Of a DNA stretch of 64,000 nt, positions 11,828 to 25,671 are shown one piece after another (position 1 is the first letter of the stretch; each line of letters starts with the position of its first letter). The stretch is from Strongylocentrotus droebachiensis (lineage: Eukaryota > Echinodermata > Echinoidea > Camarodonta > Strongylocentrotidae), in contig JAVYIG010006582.1 in NCBI GenBank assembly GCA_035222895.1, positions 51,393 to 115,392 of the forward strand, in the 5' to 3' direction. A program made the position numbers and the translations under genes. The notes under the pieces were generated by a model, which was given only the letters and a program-made list of their open reading frames with translations, was not told the DNA's origin and ran no database searches.

Positions 11828-12060
11828 GTGTCACTATGAACATGACGGACAATAAAAGCGGACAAAATATACAGTTCTTCAGGTAGACAAAGGAACATCC
11901 CTTCACTGCTATTATGTAAAAATGTGTAGAACAGGTGTCGCATGCATATTCACCTGTTGTACACATTTTTACATAATAGCAGTGAAGGGATGTTCCTTTG
12001 TCTACCTGAAGAACTGTATATTTTGTCCGCTTTCTTTGTCTGTCTTGTTCATAATGTGTG
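11828..12060. mobile_element. near-perfect hairpin (foldback) element
   Basis: Arms 11857-11937 and 11951-12031 (81 nt each) are exact reverse complements apart from one base, around a 13-nt loop. Weaker pairing extends to about 11828 and 12060. There is no coding capacity. The near-identity of the arms means recent origin or gene conversion. A transcript would form an 81-bp duplex. Confidence 0.8.
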
Positions 12061-13414
12061 GAGCTAACTCAGTTTTTGTTGTGCAAAGGAAATTACTAAA
12101 ATTAATTGCAAGGTAAAAGAAATTAATTCAGAGATGAAAAACAACAAAAATAGATGTCAGTGTTGGAGCATCTGCCCTCAAACTGAGGAAAATGGTCACT
12201 ATCATTTTTTCAAAAAATCCCATGTTTGGAATACCTACATTTCCTTTGAATACATGTCTTTGATAGTAAAACTTGCATGTTTGTGATCAATATTTGATTT
12301 TTAAGATCAAATTTACGTGTAGAGTAGATAGTTGTGTTCGGAATCATATATTCATATCACTGACTGGCATGTAAGATGGGTGAACAATGGACCAAAAGGA
12401 CAACCACGTCTATGATAACTATATTCTTACTTGATTTCTTTTTGTTACTTGAGAGACAAAGTTCACTTTACACATTTTTTTTAATTGAATTGACATAAGA
12501 ATAAATGCAAAGAAGGCATATTTACATGCTCGCATCAACATGTATTGCACAAGAATATAGAAATATATATACTTTTCCTTTTTTTTTTAATACATCACTA
12601 GGTTCAACTTTGATATGATACTGGAATGAAGTATATTTGACAAATATATACAAATTTAGACCACAGAACAGAACAATATAATACATGATAATGCTGCATA
12701 AAGATGCACATTTAATATGAACATTCATTTTCATAACTCTTACTCATACTTTGTTTATATTCATCCACATGCCAAGAAAATGAATAGCTCCACTGTAAAA
12801 TCAGGAAATTTTGAGACATGATCATTTGCAAGTTGTAATCTACATACATTTTCATGGCAAGAAGCTTTTGTGACTTGTACAAATTTAGTGTTGTGTCAGT
12901 TGAGATTGATTTATTCATGTTATAAAACTTTAATGAATCTTAAACCCATGCATTGTTTTAAGGGAGGAAATATTTCTGGTGGTTTCACAGTACATAGCAT
13001 TAATAATCAATTATATAATACCTGGAAAGATAAGGTTGATATCAAAAGTGATGAACTGATTTCATGGTACCAAACTGATCTATAGATAGTTCAGTGCTTC
13101 AAAGAGTGGGAGTTATCATACCGGTTCATTCTGGTTTGTACCAGTTTATACCAGTTGTTACTAGTTTAACACCATACATACAGGTCAAGATAAATAAATG
13201 AAAGTATTTGCATAAAACTCATTGCACAAGCTGGAAAGACACATCAAGACATTTAATTATGAAGCATATAATTTCCAACAAACATGCCAATCAAGCATAC
13301 TTATATAGAACATATGTCCAATGGTGTCGTAGGGGTACAAAGGTTAGAACCCTTAGTTCAAGGAGATACATATCAAATCAAACTATGTTTGCAATACATG
13401 TACGAATGATAATA

Positions 13415-13574
13415 CAGTCAAACCTGCTTTAGTGACTACCTGTCTACAAAGACCACATTTTTTGTTCCCCTTGAAAAATGGTTTCTCATTGAAACATGTA
13501 CTACTAAAGGGACCTGTCTACGAAGATCAAGTTTTGTGTTTCCCTTGGGCGGTCGCTATAGACAGGTTTGACTG
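13415..13574. mobile_element. TA-flanked MITE (CAGTCAAACCTG ends), copy 1
   Basis: CAGTCAAACCTG at the left and CAGGTTTGACTG at the right form a 12-bp perfect inverted repeat, with TA on both outer sides, as expected of Tc1/mariner-type insertion. A second, more decayed copy lies at 30769-30945. Confidence 0.75.
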
Positions 13575-13640
13575 TATAACATACAGATTGTTAGTCAATC
13601 TACTGCACATTGGTGGGACGTTGTTGATAGAGGGCGCTTG

Positions 13641-16600
13641 TTATATTGTGTAGTCAAACTCCAAGTCTGCATCCTTGAGTTTGTCCGGTAAGAGTTTGTT
13701 CATCTTGTCGTTCATGTGGACCGTGAAGTAGTACCTCCAGAATCCAACGCGATCCTCTGCAATTAAACAATTAAAATCAGTAGATGATTAAGATGAAAAG
13801 CTGTGAAATGGGTATGTTGATGATGTGATTTTATCTTTTGTATGAGGAAGAGACAGAGAGACACTCACAGAAAAAAGGAGAAAGGGAGAAAGGGAGAGAG
13901 GGAGGTCAAGAGACACAAAATTAAGAGAGGGCATGCAGAAAACAAGAGACAAAAGATGCAGGGAGATAGGAAGAAAGAGAGAGAGAGAGATAGGAAGAGA
14001 GAAAAAGGGAGACAGAAAGAGAGAGAGATAGGAAGAGAGAGAGAGAGAGAGAAAGAGAGGAGGGGTGGCAATGAAAAGCATCATAATTATATAACAGACT
14101 AGGATTTACAAATTGAACAGCAAGTCTGATTTAGTGTAAAGGCATCGGCCACCCTCTAATCCATATGCCTATATCACTTCTTGTAGTACAGTATGGCAAA
14201 ACGACAATGTAATAAAATGTGAACATATCTTTCAAATTAATTGTAGAGCAGTTTGTCATCCCAGTAGATTCAAAAGCTTTTTGATAGAGTAAGAAGAAAA
14301 GATAATGAAATTAAATGTGAACATACCTTTTCTACTTTAGAATGGTCCCTATGGCTATTGATAGTTTTGATATTTACATAGTGATCAGGTACTTCAAAAT
14401 AGAATTAAAGCCCCTCTAAAGTGTTGGGAGCTCCAAAAATTTGATGGCAAAATTTTACTTAAACTGTTTCATAATGTGAAAGAGGATGACATGTAAGACA
14501 CATTTCTGCAAGGATTTTCAAAACAAATGTGTTTGAAGTCTAACATTGATGAAAGACTACAAATCTAGGTTTTCTGAGTACAACAGACAACCCAAATTAT
14601 TTATTCTTATATATTTTTATATTTGTCTTCAAACACATTTTTTTTTTTGGGGGGGGGGGGGGGGAAATATTTGTGTGTCTTAAATGACATCCGCTTTCAC
14701 ATTGTGATACAATTTAAGTGAAATTTTGCCATCAAATTGTTGGCGAATTTGGCGCTCCCAATATTTTAGAGGGGCTTTAAGGAAAGGCAAAAATGCCTAA
14801 CGACTGAAACAGAATGTAAACATACCTTTCCTATTATAGAGTGGTTCGTCATCCCAGTAGTTGTTGATAGCTTTGATAGCCTTCTCACCCAGAGGCTTGT
14901 CAAGGTAATTAGCAACCTGAATCACAGCAGCTGTAAAGTCCTATGGTAGAAAACAAAAACAAAAGAGAAAGATAGTTATTTGCATCTCAAATGATATTTA
15001 TAATAACAAAATTTGGTTCTTGTATAGCGCAATCACATTATCATGTCTCTATGTGCTTCCAAAGAGCTTTGGAAATTATTTCCCTGGCTTTAGCATGGCT
15101 ACCGTTATGGCGCTCTAGCATTTCAAGGAATTATTTCTAGCCAGGTACCCATTTACCTCACCTGGGTTGAGTGTGGCAAATGTAGATCAATGTCTTGCCA
15201 AAGGATATTCCTCATGATACATGTGTTTATTAAAATTTTGCAAACATCTAATTTGTACAAAGCAAATGATCCTATCTCACATATGGATAAGTAAACCAGC
15301 AAATATGAATAGCATATTATGCTTATTTTGCTCAAAATCTTACAATTCTGCTTGAATATAAAAATATAAAGTACTGACACGAATTTTAAAAGTGAAATTA
15401 ATCACACCTAAATTGTTTCTCGAACATAAATCAAAATAATTTTTCACATCAACGTGATTTAAGATACATGTATAACTTTCTCATGTGTATGTTTCCATAA
15501 TAGACTCACTAAGCTCGAGCAAGAACTGTTCTGTGGTCAATATCTTACAAACCATTGTTTTCTTAAGATATGCTGTTGACCCAGAAACTTTGGGACATGA
15601 AACTTTTGTGATAGTAAACAAAAACATCTTTCAAATGTAATAATTCAGTTTTATATAAGTTTTGATGCAATTATTTGTGGCAAGAATCGTTCACAAATTT
15701 GAACAAGTAATAAAGTTTGCATATATTTCATGTGCGCATAAGTTTTTGATTTTACAGTACAAACAAAGATTCTTACCTTTTTCACATCTTCGTAATTTAG
15801 GAATAGAACATTCTCATGATGTCTATTTTTCCAGAAGTTCAGAACATGATCAAAGTAGGAGCCATAACCCACTGTAAAATAGAAAAATAGATAAAAGGTA
15901 TTTTTTTCAAAACAAGGGGCTGTATTCTGAAAACTATGTTATCTTTAATGTTACTGAAAATATTATTAAAAATGTAATAACAAATTGTGTGGAATACACA
16001 CTTTTCACTGGTGCTTGCAAATATGTCTCTGTTATCTATTCACATACATACACAGACAGCCTTGCACAGACATTAATAAATGGTGTGTCCTATTTCAAAT
16101 GTTCTGACAACATTCTTGCATTGTTTCTTGACAGGAAAAATCAACAACAAAAAAGAGGTCGACACATAATAAGATGGGGGCTCATTTTAGGAGTTGAGTA
16201 CTGAAGGTATTTCACTTCAGTTTCAAACAGGGGCATCTGATTGTGCCCACCCCCCAAAAAAAAAAATATGAAAAAACATGAAAAAATACGGAAAAAATGA
16301 AAATAAAAATGAAAAAAAAAAATATTAATAATAATAATAAACAAATAAGTAAAAACAAAGTACAAAAAAAATATTTAAAAAAAATATATATTTACCAAAA
16401 ACACAACAACAATTTTTTTTTTAATGATTCAAAGTTCATGAACTGACACTTGTTATTGATGAATCTGTAGAAGAATTGGTTGAAGGTTCCTTTGTAGTGT
16501 ACCATACGAACAGTTCTGTGGAAGTCATAGAATGAACACATCACATCCTTGGGGTTCCTTGCAATGTAGATGATCTGTGGGTGAAGAAAGAAAGTGATAG

Positions 16601-19600
16601 AGAGAGATGGAGGGGAGAGGGGAAGGGAGAGAGGAGAGAGCACGCGGGAGAGGAAATGATAGAGGACAGAGAAAGAGAAATACAGAGAGAATGAGAGGAA
16701 GGGGGAGAGGGAGAAAGATAGAAAGAATGAGAGATAGAGATAGAAAGAGATGGAGGGGGAAGAGGGGAAGGGAGAGAGGAGAGAGCGAGAGGAAATGACC
16801 GAGGACAGAGAAAGAGAAAGTCAGGAAGACAAAGTAAATGTAAGGAGAGAGAGAAAGAGAAAGAGTGGAGAGATATATGCATACAGATAAACAGAAACAG
16901 AAATAGGAAGACAAAGAGAGCATCACAAAAAAGAGGGAGGAAGAGACAGAGACACAGAAAATAAGATAATATTCAAAGAGAGAGGGGATGCAAGCATACA
17001 AGAAAGAGATGGAATGTGGGAAGAGAACAAATAGGATTGTCAATATATAAACAATTTTGATCAGGAAAAGCAAATGACCTATAATAATACTCCATGGAAT
17101 TACAAATTCTGATCATATCAATCCAAGACCCTAACTGGATTTAGTATTTTCATCACTTTTAAAAGGGCATATATTATTGACCTTGAAGCAATATCCAATT
17201 AAGTATTATTACATGCTCACAGTGATTATGTGGTAGATTTAGTATGCAAATCCTGCAAATACACATACATGTACATGTACATGTAATCGAACATCTACAT
17301 GTACTTTGCATTCACATGTCCATCAAGATACAATGTTGGATACACTGTCTGCCCAGATTATTGGCACAAGTGGCCTTCTAAACAACTTGGAAATAATATC
17401 ACTTTAAAGGGATCTAGTCTTCAACAGACATGTTTGATTATCATTATATCAGTAAACTCACTAGGCCAAGTTTAAATTTAAATTGCATAAAAATGTAAAA
17501 AGATGTACCATATCCTATGGAAGTGTATAACTTGAACACTTTGTCAGTAAATGCATTTAGCTGTGTAAAATATTGAAATATTAGTGTCATAAAACATGTA
17601 CATATATTGTATCTTATGAAGATGTAGACATGTTATTTCTTGTATTGTTCTGTTACATGTAAGCATTTGTGTTTGTATATGTTGATGTATAAACATTTAA
17701 TCGCTTAACCTTGCATTGCCTTTTAAAACTTAATCAAGAGAAGTTAACACATTCAAATAAGTTGAATGCTTACAAAACACAATTTGCTACATGTACAAAT
17801 ACATCTAGTTGTGTCATTTATATGTTTAATTGCTTGTCATCGTACAATGTCAACTAGGTCCTCTTGATCATATAGAAAGAAAAACCCAGAGAGAAAAGAA
17901 AAAAGAAAAGAAAGAAGGGGAAAAAATTAATGAAATAACAAGTCCACATCTTCAGGAGAAGTACATTTACATGTAGTACTATGTTATATTCTTCTATACA
18001 GACCAATGTACTCACTGACAAAATTTGTATTTGGTATGATTTGTATAGATCTATCTATCCTTTTTAGTTACACTTTAATTCAATCAGGGTTGCTACTTTC
18101 CTAAACAAACTGCTATCACTGAATGCTCTATGTGTCTACATCTTCCTAAGATACTCTACATGTTTTTATGTTAAATAATTAAGATACAGCTCTAATAATG
18201 CATTCATTGATGCATACAATAATATCAGACTAAGTGGAGAATGTGCATATATTGTGTATGGGTAAAACCCGAATCCGATGACCGGGGTAATAATATATAT
18301 CTGTAAAGCGCTTTGAGAGGGCCTGCGATCCTGAAGAGGGCTATATAAGAACGAACTATTATTATTATTATAGATTGGTATGAACTTCAGTGGTGGGTGT
18401 CATCAAAGGTTAACAACTCCCAGAAGACTGAAAGTTATTGCTTTGATTACAATCAACTGAAAATAGAAACAACAATTATTTTGCATAGAAGATAGACCTG
18501 TACATTATCAACATTTGATTGACCACTATGCAAGCTTGACACATGTCAGATTTCTTAAAGGAAAATATAAATATACAATTATTAGATTGGGGGGGGGGGG
18601 GAGAGAATAAATAAAATTGGCTAAATATATGGATATAATCTGTATAAGACTGTAAAACTAAACAATTTCCATTGTACAGGTATTTTGTCTTTTAATGTTT
18701 GATAACTGTTATAACCTATAGTTTAAATTTACATTTATTTGTCTGTAATGCACTTAAGGTGTTGTATAATGTATTTTTTTTTTTATACATGTTATATACA
18801 CGTGTACAGTATGTTGGGCAATGAACATCATGCTTGACAAATCCAAGCTCTCTATAAGAGGCCACCGTTAAAAATGACCTTTGACCTTACCTTGCATTGC
18901 TTTTCCTGGACTCCCTTTGGTAGTAGCTGGAATGGGAGATGTGACTTGATATACCGAGGAGATTGCAGACTCTTAATGGTCTCTAGACCAGGACTTGGTC
19001 CTTCTAGGAACGGGATAGCATCTTCTACCGTCTCCAAGCTGATACTGGTCTCTTGGAGGTTGCCTCCTTGGAGCAAGAGATAGATCAGATCTTGAACCCA
19101 CACTCCTGAAAACAGACAATTAGAAAATAATATTGAATTATGAATATCCATCTCCATTTTGCATCTAAGTCATGCTTGAATACTTCTACAAACAGGATAG
19201 TGTTATCTTCTATTATACAACGCCTACTAAGATTCTTGCAACCTCATTGGTCAATTCTTGATCACATGACATGCGCTAAAAGTACCATTGAACGGCATCA
19301 TTCTCCAGCCGTGCAATTCCGTTTGATCCTTTCGCCCATTGCACTCTGACGTCACTAACGATGTACATAGTATATGGTGAGCTAAGTGACGTCAGAGTGC
19401 AATGGTGCAAAAGGATCAAACAAAATTGCTCTCTGCGTAACAATAAACATAAAGGTTGGTACGCGCGTTGTTTGCTGCCTGCTTAATAGTGCGCGCTCAC
19501 TATCAGCAATTTCATTAATTGAAAACAAAGAAAAAAATTGCTGAGATTTAGGCCTAGGAAAACTGTTTTAAGCCCGTTAACGTCCGAGGTGTTGTATAAA

Positions 19601-22600
19601 ACAAATAGTGAATGGTCTTTATTCGTGCAATGGAACAATATTTTGCATTCAGTGAAAGATGAGACGCTCCATTCAACTCATATAGCGTCTCTTATCTTTC
19701 ACCTCGTGCAAAATCTTGTACCATTGCACTAATGACCATTCACTATTTGTATACTATCTCTGCATCAATGCTGTTCTCCTGATGACTGTTGCATTGGGGC
19801 AGAAGACACATGTATGTCCTGGAACCTGCAGTTCTAATAATAGAAGAGAAGAGAAGATACATGTTCTTTTTCTACTAGAAATCTTCAAAAGACCAGATGA
19901 ACTACAGATTTCAGGAGGTGTAAAGAAGATAAATGAGGTTTAATGGGAAAAGGGCATTAGATGCCTCAGGAGTAGCCCCAGGAAGTTCTCTGGACTGTCA
20001 GCATGCACTACATTTGCTGGAAGGCTGTTCAATTCAGGGAAAGATTGTTGGGCAAATGCAAACTTATTTAAGTTGCTTCCGCACTGGTGCATCTGGAAGG
20101 TCACTACATGGGTCTTCCCTGTTTGCAACTTGTTGAAGGAAAAAAGGCTTACAAGGGACTGGCAGATCAAGAGACCATTGACTATCTAGGTATAATTAGA
20201 ACGATGTTTTTTTGCCATTCTAGAAACGAGATGGCAAAAAATATCTTGTCTTGACTAAACTCTTCAAAATAGAAAAGAAGAAATAATGTTGAATTGCAAA
20301 CAAATCTTTTGCTTCTCTTTAATTGTATTTGTATTGATTAATATGTCATTGTTGTATTGCATGGAGAAAATTTATCCTTGCTAAAATGTGCAATGAACAT
20401 TATAAAGCCTCTATGTATTCTTAACATGTCTTCTATGAATTTATTAATTACCAGCTGGTCAGTTCTCCTTCAAAATGACATCAGAGTCCAAATACACCTG
20501 ACCTTTAAAGTTGGTGTGAAATTACAAACCCACTTTTTACATGATGGAGAGCTACATGTCTTTGCTTTTAAGATGTTGTTTTATGCTCAGACCGATCACA
20601 CTTTGCACATTGTAGCTCATACATTTTACTTTAAAGAATAATAAAATACAGAGTGGAATAAAATTTGAACCAACTTTTTTGCAGTCTACTAGCATTTCTA
20701 ATGATGATTGGGTGGCCCTAAAAGAATTCTGTAGCCAATGGCTAAAGATATTTCAACTAGTAAATCCTGAATCCACATTGTACCAACATTCAAAGAAATA
20801 TTACCCAGTACACATGAAGGCAAGACAACTATTACACTCATAACTTTAAATCTTCTTCTCAAGTTTGATCAGATTAGATTTAATAGGGTTGTGAAAAATG
20901 AAATATTTATACATGTCTACATGTAACAATACATGTGAAAAGGTACTACTGCATCCACTGCACCGGCAATCACCCTGTAAACGTCTATCCAACTTAATGC
21001 AATATCACAATTGCTGTTTAACATTATCTTCTTAATGGATAAAGTCATGTTCTCCTTTTTATATATTATTAAAGTACATGTATGTCAATGAACATTTTAT
21101 AACCTTATTTCATGTTTTCTTGTACATTGCTGTAAATATGAGTACATTAGTCTCCACACTTTTGCAATGTTCTTTTTATTACAATAATACCTAAAGTGAT
21201 TGATTGATTGACTTTTGTCAATGTGACTTTGAACATACATGTATGTGTACAAGTATTTGGTGTGTACACTATATGTGTGGATGCTTCTACCTGTAACATG
21301 CATACATATACTGTTCATGAACCCCTGAGTACTACCCTGGGGGAATAATCTAATCAGAATTAATTGGATGCCAATTAAGTACATTATAGCAATCAATTTA
21401 TGCACAGCTATAGTGCATTCTCATGAAGGCGTATTTATCATAGCATACTCTAGAGTAAACATGTATATTATTAATAATATTGCTGTCATAGTACAGATAT
21501 GTAATTATCTAACAACTGAAGGGGGTACCTATACATTCATCATGTGTATATGAACTACTTGTAGGAGTAGTATACAGCTACTGAGCTACAGTGTTAATCC
21601 ATTTCAGGTCAGAGTCACCCTTTAGAGATGTTTTGGGCTGGGTATAAATCTAGTCATCATGATTACTCAACTAAAACAGTTGCATTAAATTACGGACCAG
21701 TTGTATATGACTTGAGTATCTGACAAGTACATACTGTAGAGTGCACAGCTACCTTGTTATTGTAGTTCAGCGTCATCTTTTTGCGGAAAGAGCAAAAATG
21801 ACAGATTTGTTAAAAGTCAATTTCTTTGGCAATACATCGAGTTGCATGTGGGTGGACATTTGAGATAGAGAGAGAGAGAGAGGGGGAGAGAGAGAGAGAG
21901 AGCTGTTTGCGATGGTTCAGGGTTATATTTTAATCAAGAGTCCTATCTTATGGTATCTTATGGTAGGGTATTACGTTCCACTTTCCTCTGGGAAATAGAA
22001 GGACACGAAGCGTAGCGTCTGTCTGTGAGCCATGTGTGGTTCGGTAAATTGATTTCAGACATTTGAACCACAGAGAGGGAGAGAGAGAGAGAGAGAGACA
22101 GCAAAGGGGAATAACAACTCTCTCTCTCTCTCTCTCTCTCTCTTATTCTTTCTCTTTTTTTAGGCAAATGAATTAGGCGGCTCATTATTTTTTTTTAAAG
22201 TGTTTTCAACAGTTTTTCTGGTAGCATTACATGCATGTCTGGATATGAAAATTAAAATATGTATGATCAAAGAAAGAAATAAAACTCAGGCTGAAATTGA
22301 TTTTTAGACATTTGAACCACAGAGAGGGAGAGAGAGTTAAAACAATACAGGATTTGATCTATGATGGAACACGTTTCAAAGAATTTTTTGAGTTAGTATT
22401 AGAGTTTGACATACCAATTGGTGATAAAAGAAAATATTTGTCCATTATTAAGGCAATTCCTATATATAGATTATGGTCTAAAGATAATAGAGATCCATTC
22501 GAATTTTTAAAAGAGAAACTATGGTTACTAAACATTTCTCTAAATTCTCATATTCAATTTTTAAGAAATCTGTCTTTCCCCAAAAGAGATCGGATAAATG

Positions 22601-24794
22601 GAATGATATTTTCAATATAGAAAAGGATAGTGAGGATTGGTCTTTGGTTCATAAGGTAAATTTTAAATGCACCATTGAAACGCAGTTGCGTTCCTTTTAT
22701 TTAAATCATTTTACAGAGCTATTGCTACAAATTATTTTTTATATAAGATAAAAAGGTCCGACACTGAACTATGCAATCTGTGTGAGCAATTACCAGACTC
22801 AATTGAACATTTTTTAATATATTGTGAAGTTGTAAGGCCACTTTGGACTGTCCTAGAAAATTATCTATCTTTAAAACTTAGAAAAGAAGTTATTTTCTCA
22901 GATTTTGAAAGAATGTTTGGTTGTCCCAAGGATTATCAAAATTCAATATGTATAAATTTCTTTCTTTTGTGTACCAGGTTCTACATTCACTGCTGCAAAT
23001 TTAAGAAAGAGAAACCAAATTTCCAGGGTCTTATATCTTTGATTAAAATTAAGTCTAAATCTGAATATGTAATTGCAGCCAAATATGGCAAGTTAAGCCT
23101 CCATTTTAAAAAGTTTATATTTGAGTTGTAGTGGACTATATGATGTTTTTGTCATTTCACATTCCTGTACATGATTGTAAATAGCCAGTTGGCTTTTATG
23201 TTATTTTTGAGTACCCAATAAACAAATTTAAAAAAAAAAAAAGAGAGGGAGAGAGAGAGACAGAAAGGGGGATAGCAACTCTTTCTATCTCTCTCTCTCT
23301 CTCTTATTCTTTCCTTTCTTTTAGGCAGACAAATTAGGCTGCTCAATATTTTTATGGTGTATTACACATTTTTCTTGTAGCCTTTTGTCTGGAAATGAAA
23401 TTTGAAGTGCATATGGTCAGAGAAAGAAATAAAGCTTAGGCTCAAAAATCAAGACGTTAATCATCTTGAAGCAGGTGAGTGGGTGACAGGGACAGAGAAC
23501 CTGGATAAAGTCAGAAAGAAGACGACGGAAGAAATAATAACAGTCAAACAAAGAATGACCTATACAACTGCTCCATCATAGAATTGCCCAAGCTATTTTT
23601 AAACAGAGAATAATCAATACCTCTTGCTTTCTTAAAATAAACCTACCCCCAAAATAGTTATCGGCCATATGTAACACTCTTCTCGTTCTTGGACAAATTA
23701 AAGTACTGCAATCACCTACTTGTTCATTTGTAGGAAAATCTATTTTTAAGTGAGAGATAATTTACATTCAATTTCACACCATCCTAAAGTCATGATGAAG
23801 AGGGGAAATTCATGAATATAAAGAGAACTATGTGACAAACCATTTCATGATGATTGCACAAGCTAAATAGGGGCTGTGGTTTTATCTCCTCCTGTCTTCT
23901 CATCCCCTAATCCATCTTTTCCTTTCATCTCTTCATTCCTTGTACCTATAATAACAACATTTCTCTTTTCTTTTCTATATTACATGTACAGTACGTATAA
24001 AAAAAGTATATCCTACTTTGGTAGATTTCCATTTAAAGGTTATATCCTGTATGGCCCTGGGATATATTTCATTTTAAAGAATAACTAATATTCTGTCTGG
24101 TGATACCTTGGTCATTACTCTGCTACCACATATGACTGAGCAGCAACCTTTTTAAAAGGTATTGTCAAAATACTCTTATACCAAGTTTGGGCTGAAGCAA
24201 TAGATTTGAGTGAAAAGCTCTAAGTTACTCTATAATCCTCATTCTGACTCTATCTTCACTTTTCATGTTTGATTGTAAAGCTAACATTTCAACCAAAAAG
24301 AAGCAAAATGCTAAAATAAAATGAGTTATAAAGGACTTTTTTCAAGAGGTGTTTCCAAAACTACTAGAAGATTTGATGACAACAATGCACTCCTTTAAAA
24401 GACAATATTGAACATTAATATTCAATTCAATTCATCTCAATTCAGTTTATAATTTGGCATCATAAAAAATTACAAATCATAAATACATAATACATACTAG
24501 GCCAGGCCTCTAAGGAGCAACTTTTCATTGCACATGAGGCCCCTATCAAGGGTGCACATCAATGCCTACAAATCCTTAAAATAAAATTTAGAAAGAGAGA
24601 ATTTTGGTGAAACACTTTGAATAGACATAGACCAAATGACAAAGCACAAAGAGAGAACTGAAGGAAAGGGGAAATCACTTCATTCATCTGATCAATACAT
24701 GCTATATTCTGAAATGCATAACCTTAAAGAGACTTGTAAATAATGCATATATAGGTTCAAGGATATTGAGGACAAACAAGACAGAAGCAAGATG

Positions 24795-24833
<39 letters not shown>

Positions 24834-25640
24834 GAGGGGTAGGAGTGAACAGGTAGGAGAAAGGAAAGTGCACTGAAGACTTAATTTTCTCATTAGAAAG
24901 AGAGAGAGGGAAGACTGAGAGTAAGAGAGAGAAGAAAGACAGTGAGAAAGAGAGAGAAAGAGAGAGAGAGAGAGAGCGAGCTAGGGGGATAGGAGTGAGA
25001 GTGTAGAAGGGGAAAGGAAAATGCACTAATGACTTTTAGAAAAGAGAGAGGGAAGACAGTGAGAGATAGAGGGAGGGAGGGAGAGAGGATGAGGGGGATA
25101 AGAGTGAAAGGGCAGAAAGGAAAGTGCACTAATCACTTACATTATAATTAGAAGAGAGAGAGAGGGAAAACAGTGAGAGATGGAGAAATAGAGAGAGCAA
25201 GAGAAGAGGAATGAACAGGTACATGTAGAAGGGGTAAATAAAGTGCATGGGTGCTAAGTACTAGGAGACAGGGTTGATGGTTAGATGCATGGAATAAATT
25301 AAATGATTGATTATTATTTAGCCTGAATCGGCATGACTTCATACTACGTGTAGCTGGCTGTGCCTTGGCATCCGTTACAGGCTTCAGTACATTAGCCATC
25401 ACAGCTGAGTTGCCTAAGGCAGCACATTTGACATTCATGATATAGACAGCCTGCTGTATCATTATGGATGTCCAGCCACATGTAACTCAAGTATGGAAAT
25501 TTTTTGTTTTGACGTCTGTCTGACGGAGAATGTAATGTATCAATATCCCTTACAGATGAGACAGATGCTTCTTCTACCCATTTGCTTACCCTCTAGCTCA
25601 CTCCCCTCCCTCCCTCTCTCTCTATCTCTCTCTCTCTCTT

Positions 25641-25671
<31 letters not shown>

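Noticed and set aside
16525..17073. 182-codon Leu/Ser-rich minus-strand frame
   Set aside because: Produced by a GA/CT-rich tract; the only real coding part is the sulfotransferase exon at 16448-16574 in its own frame.
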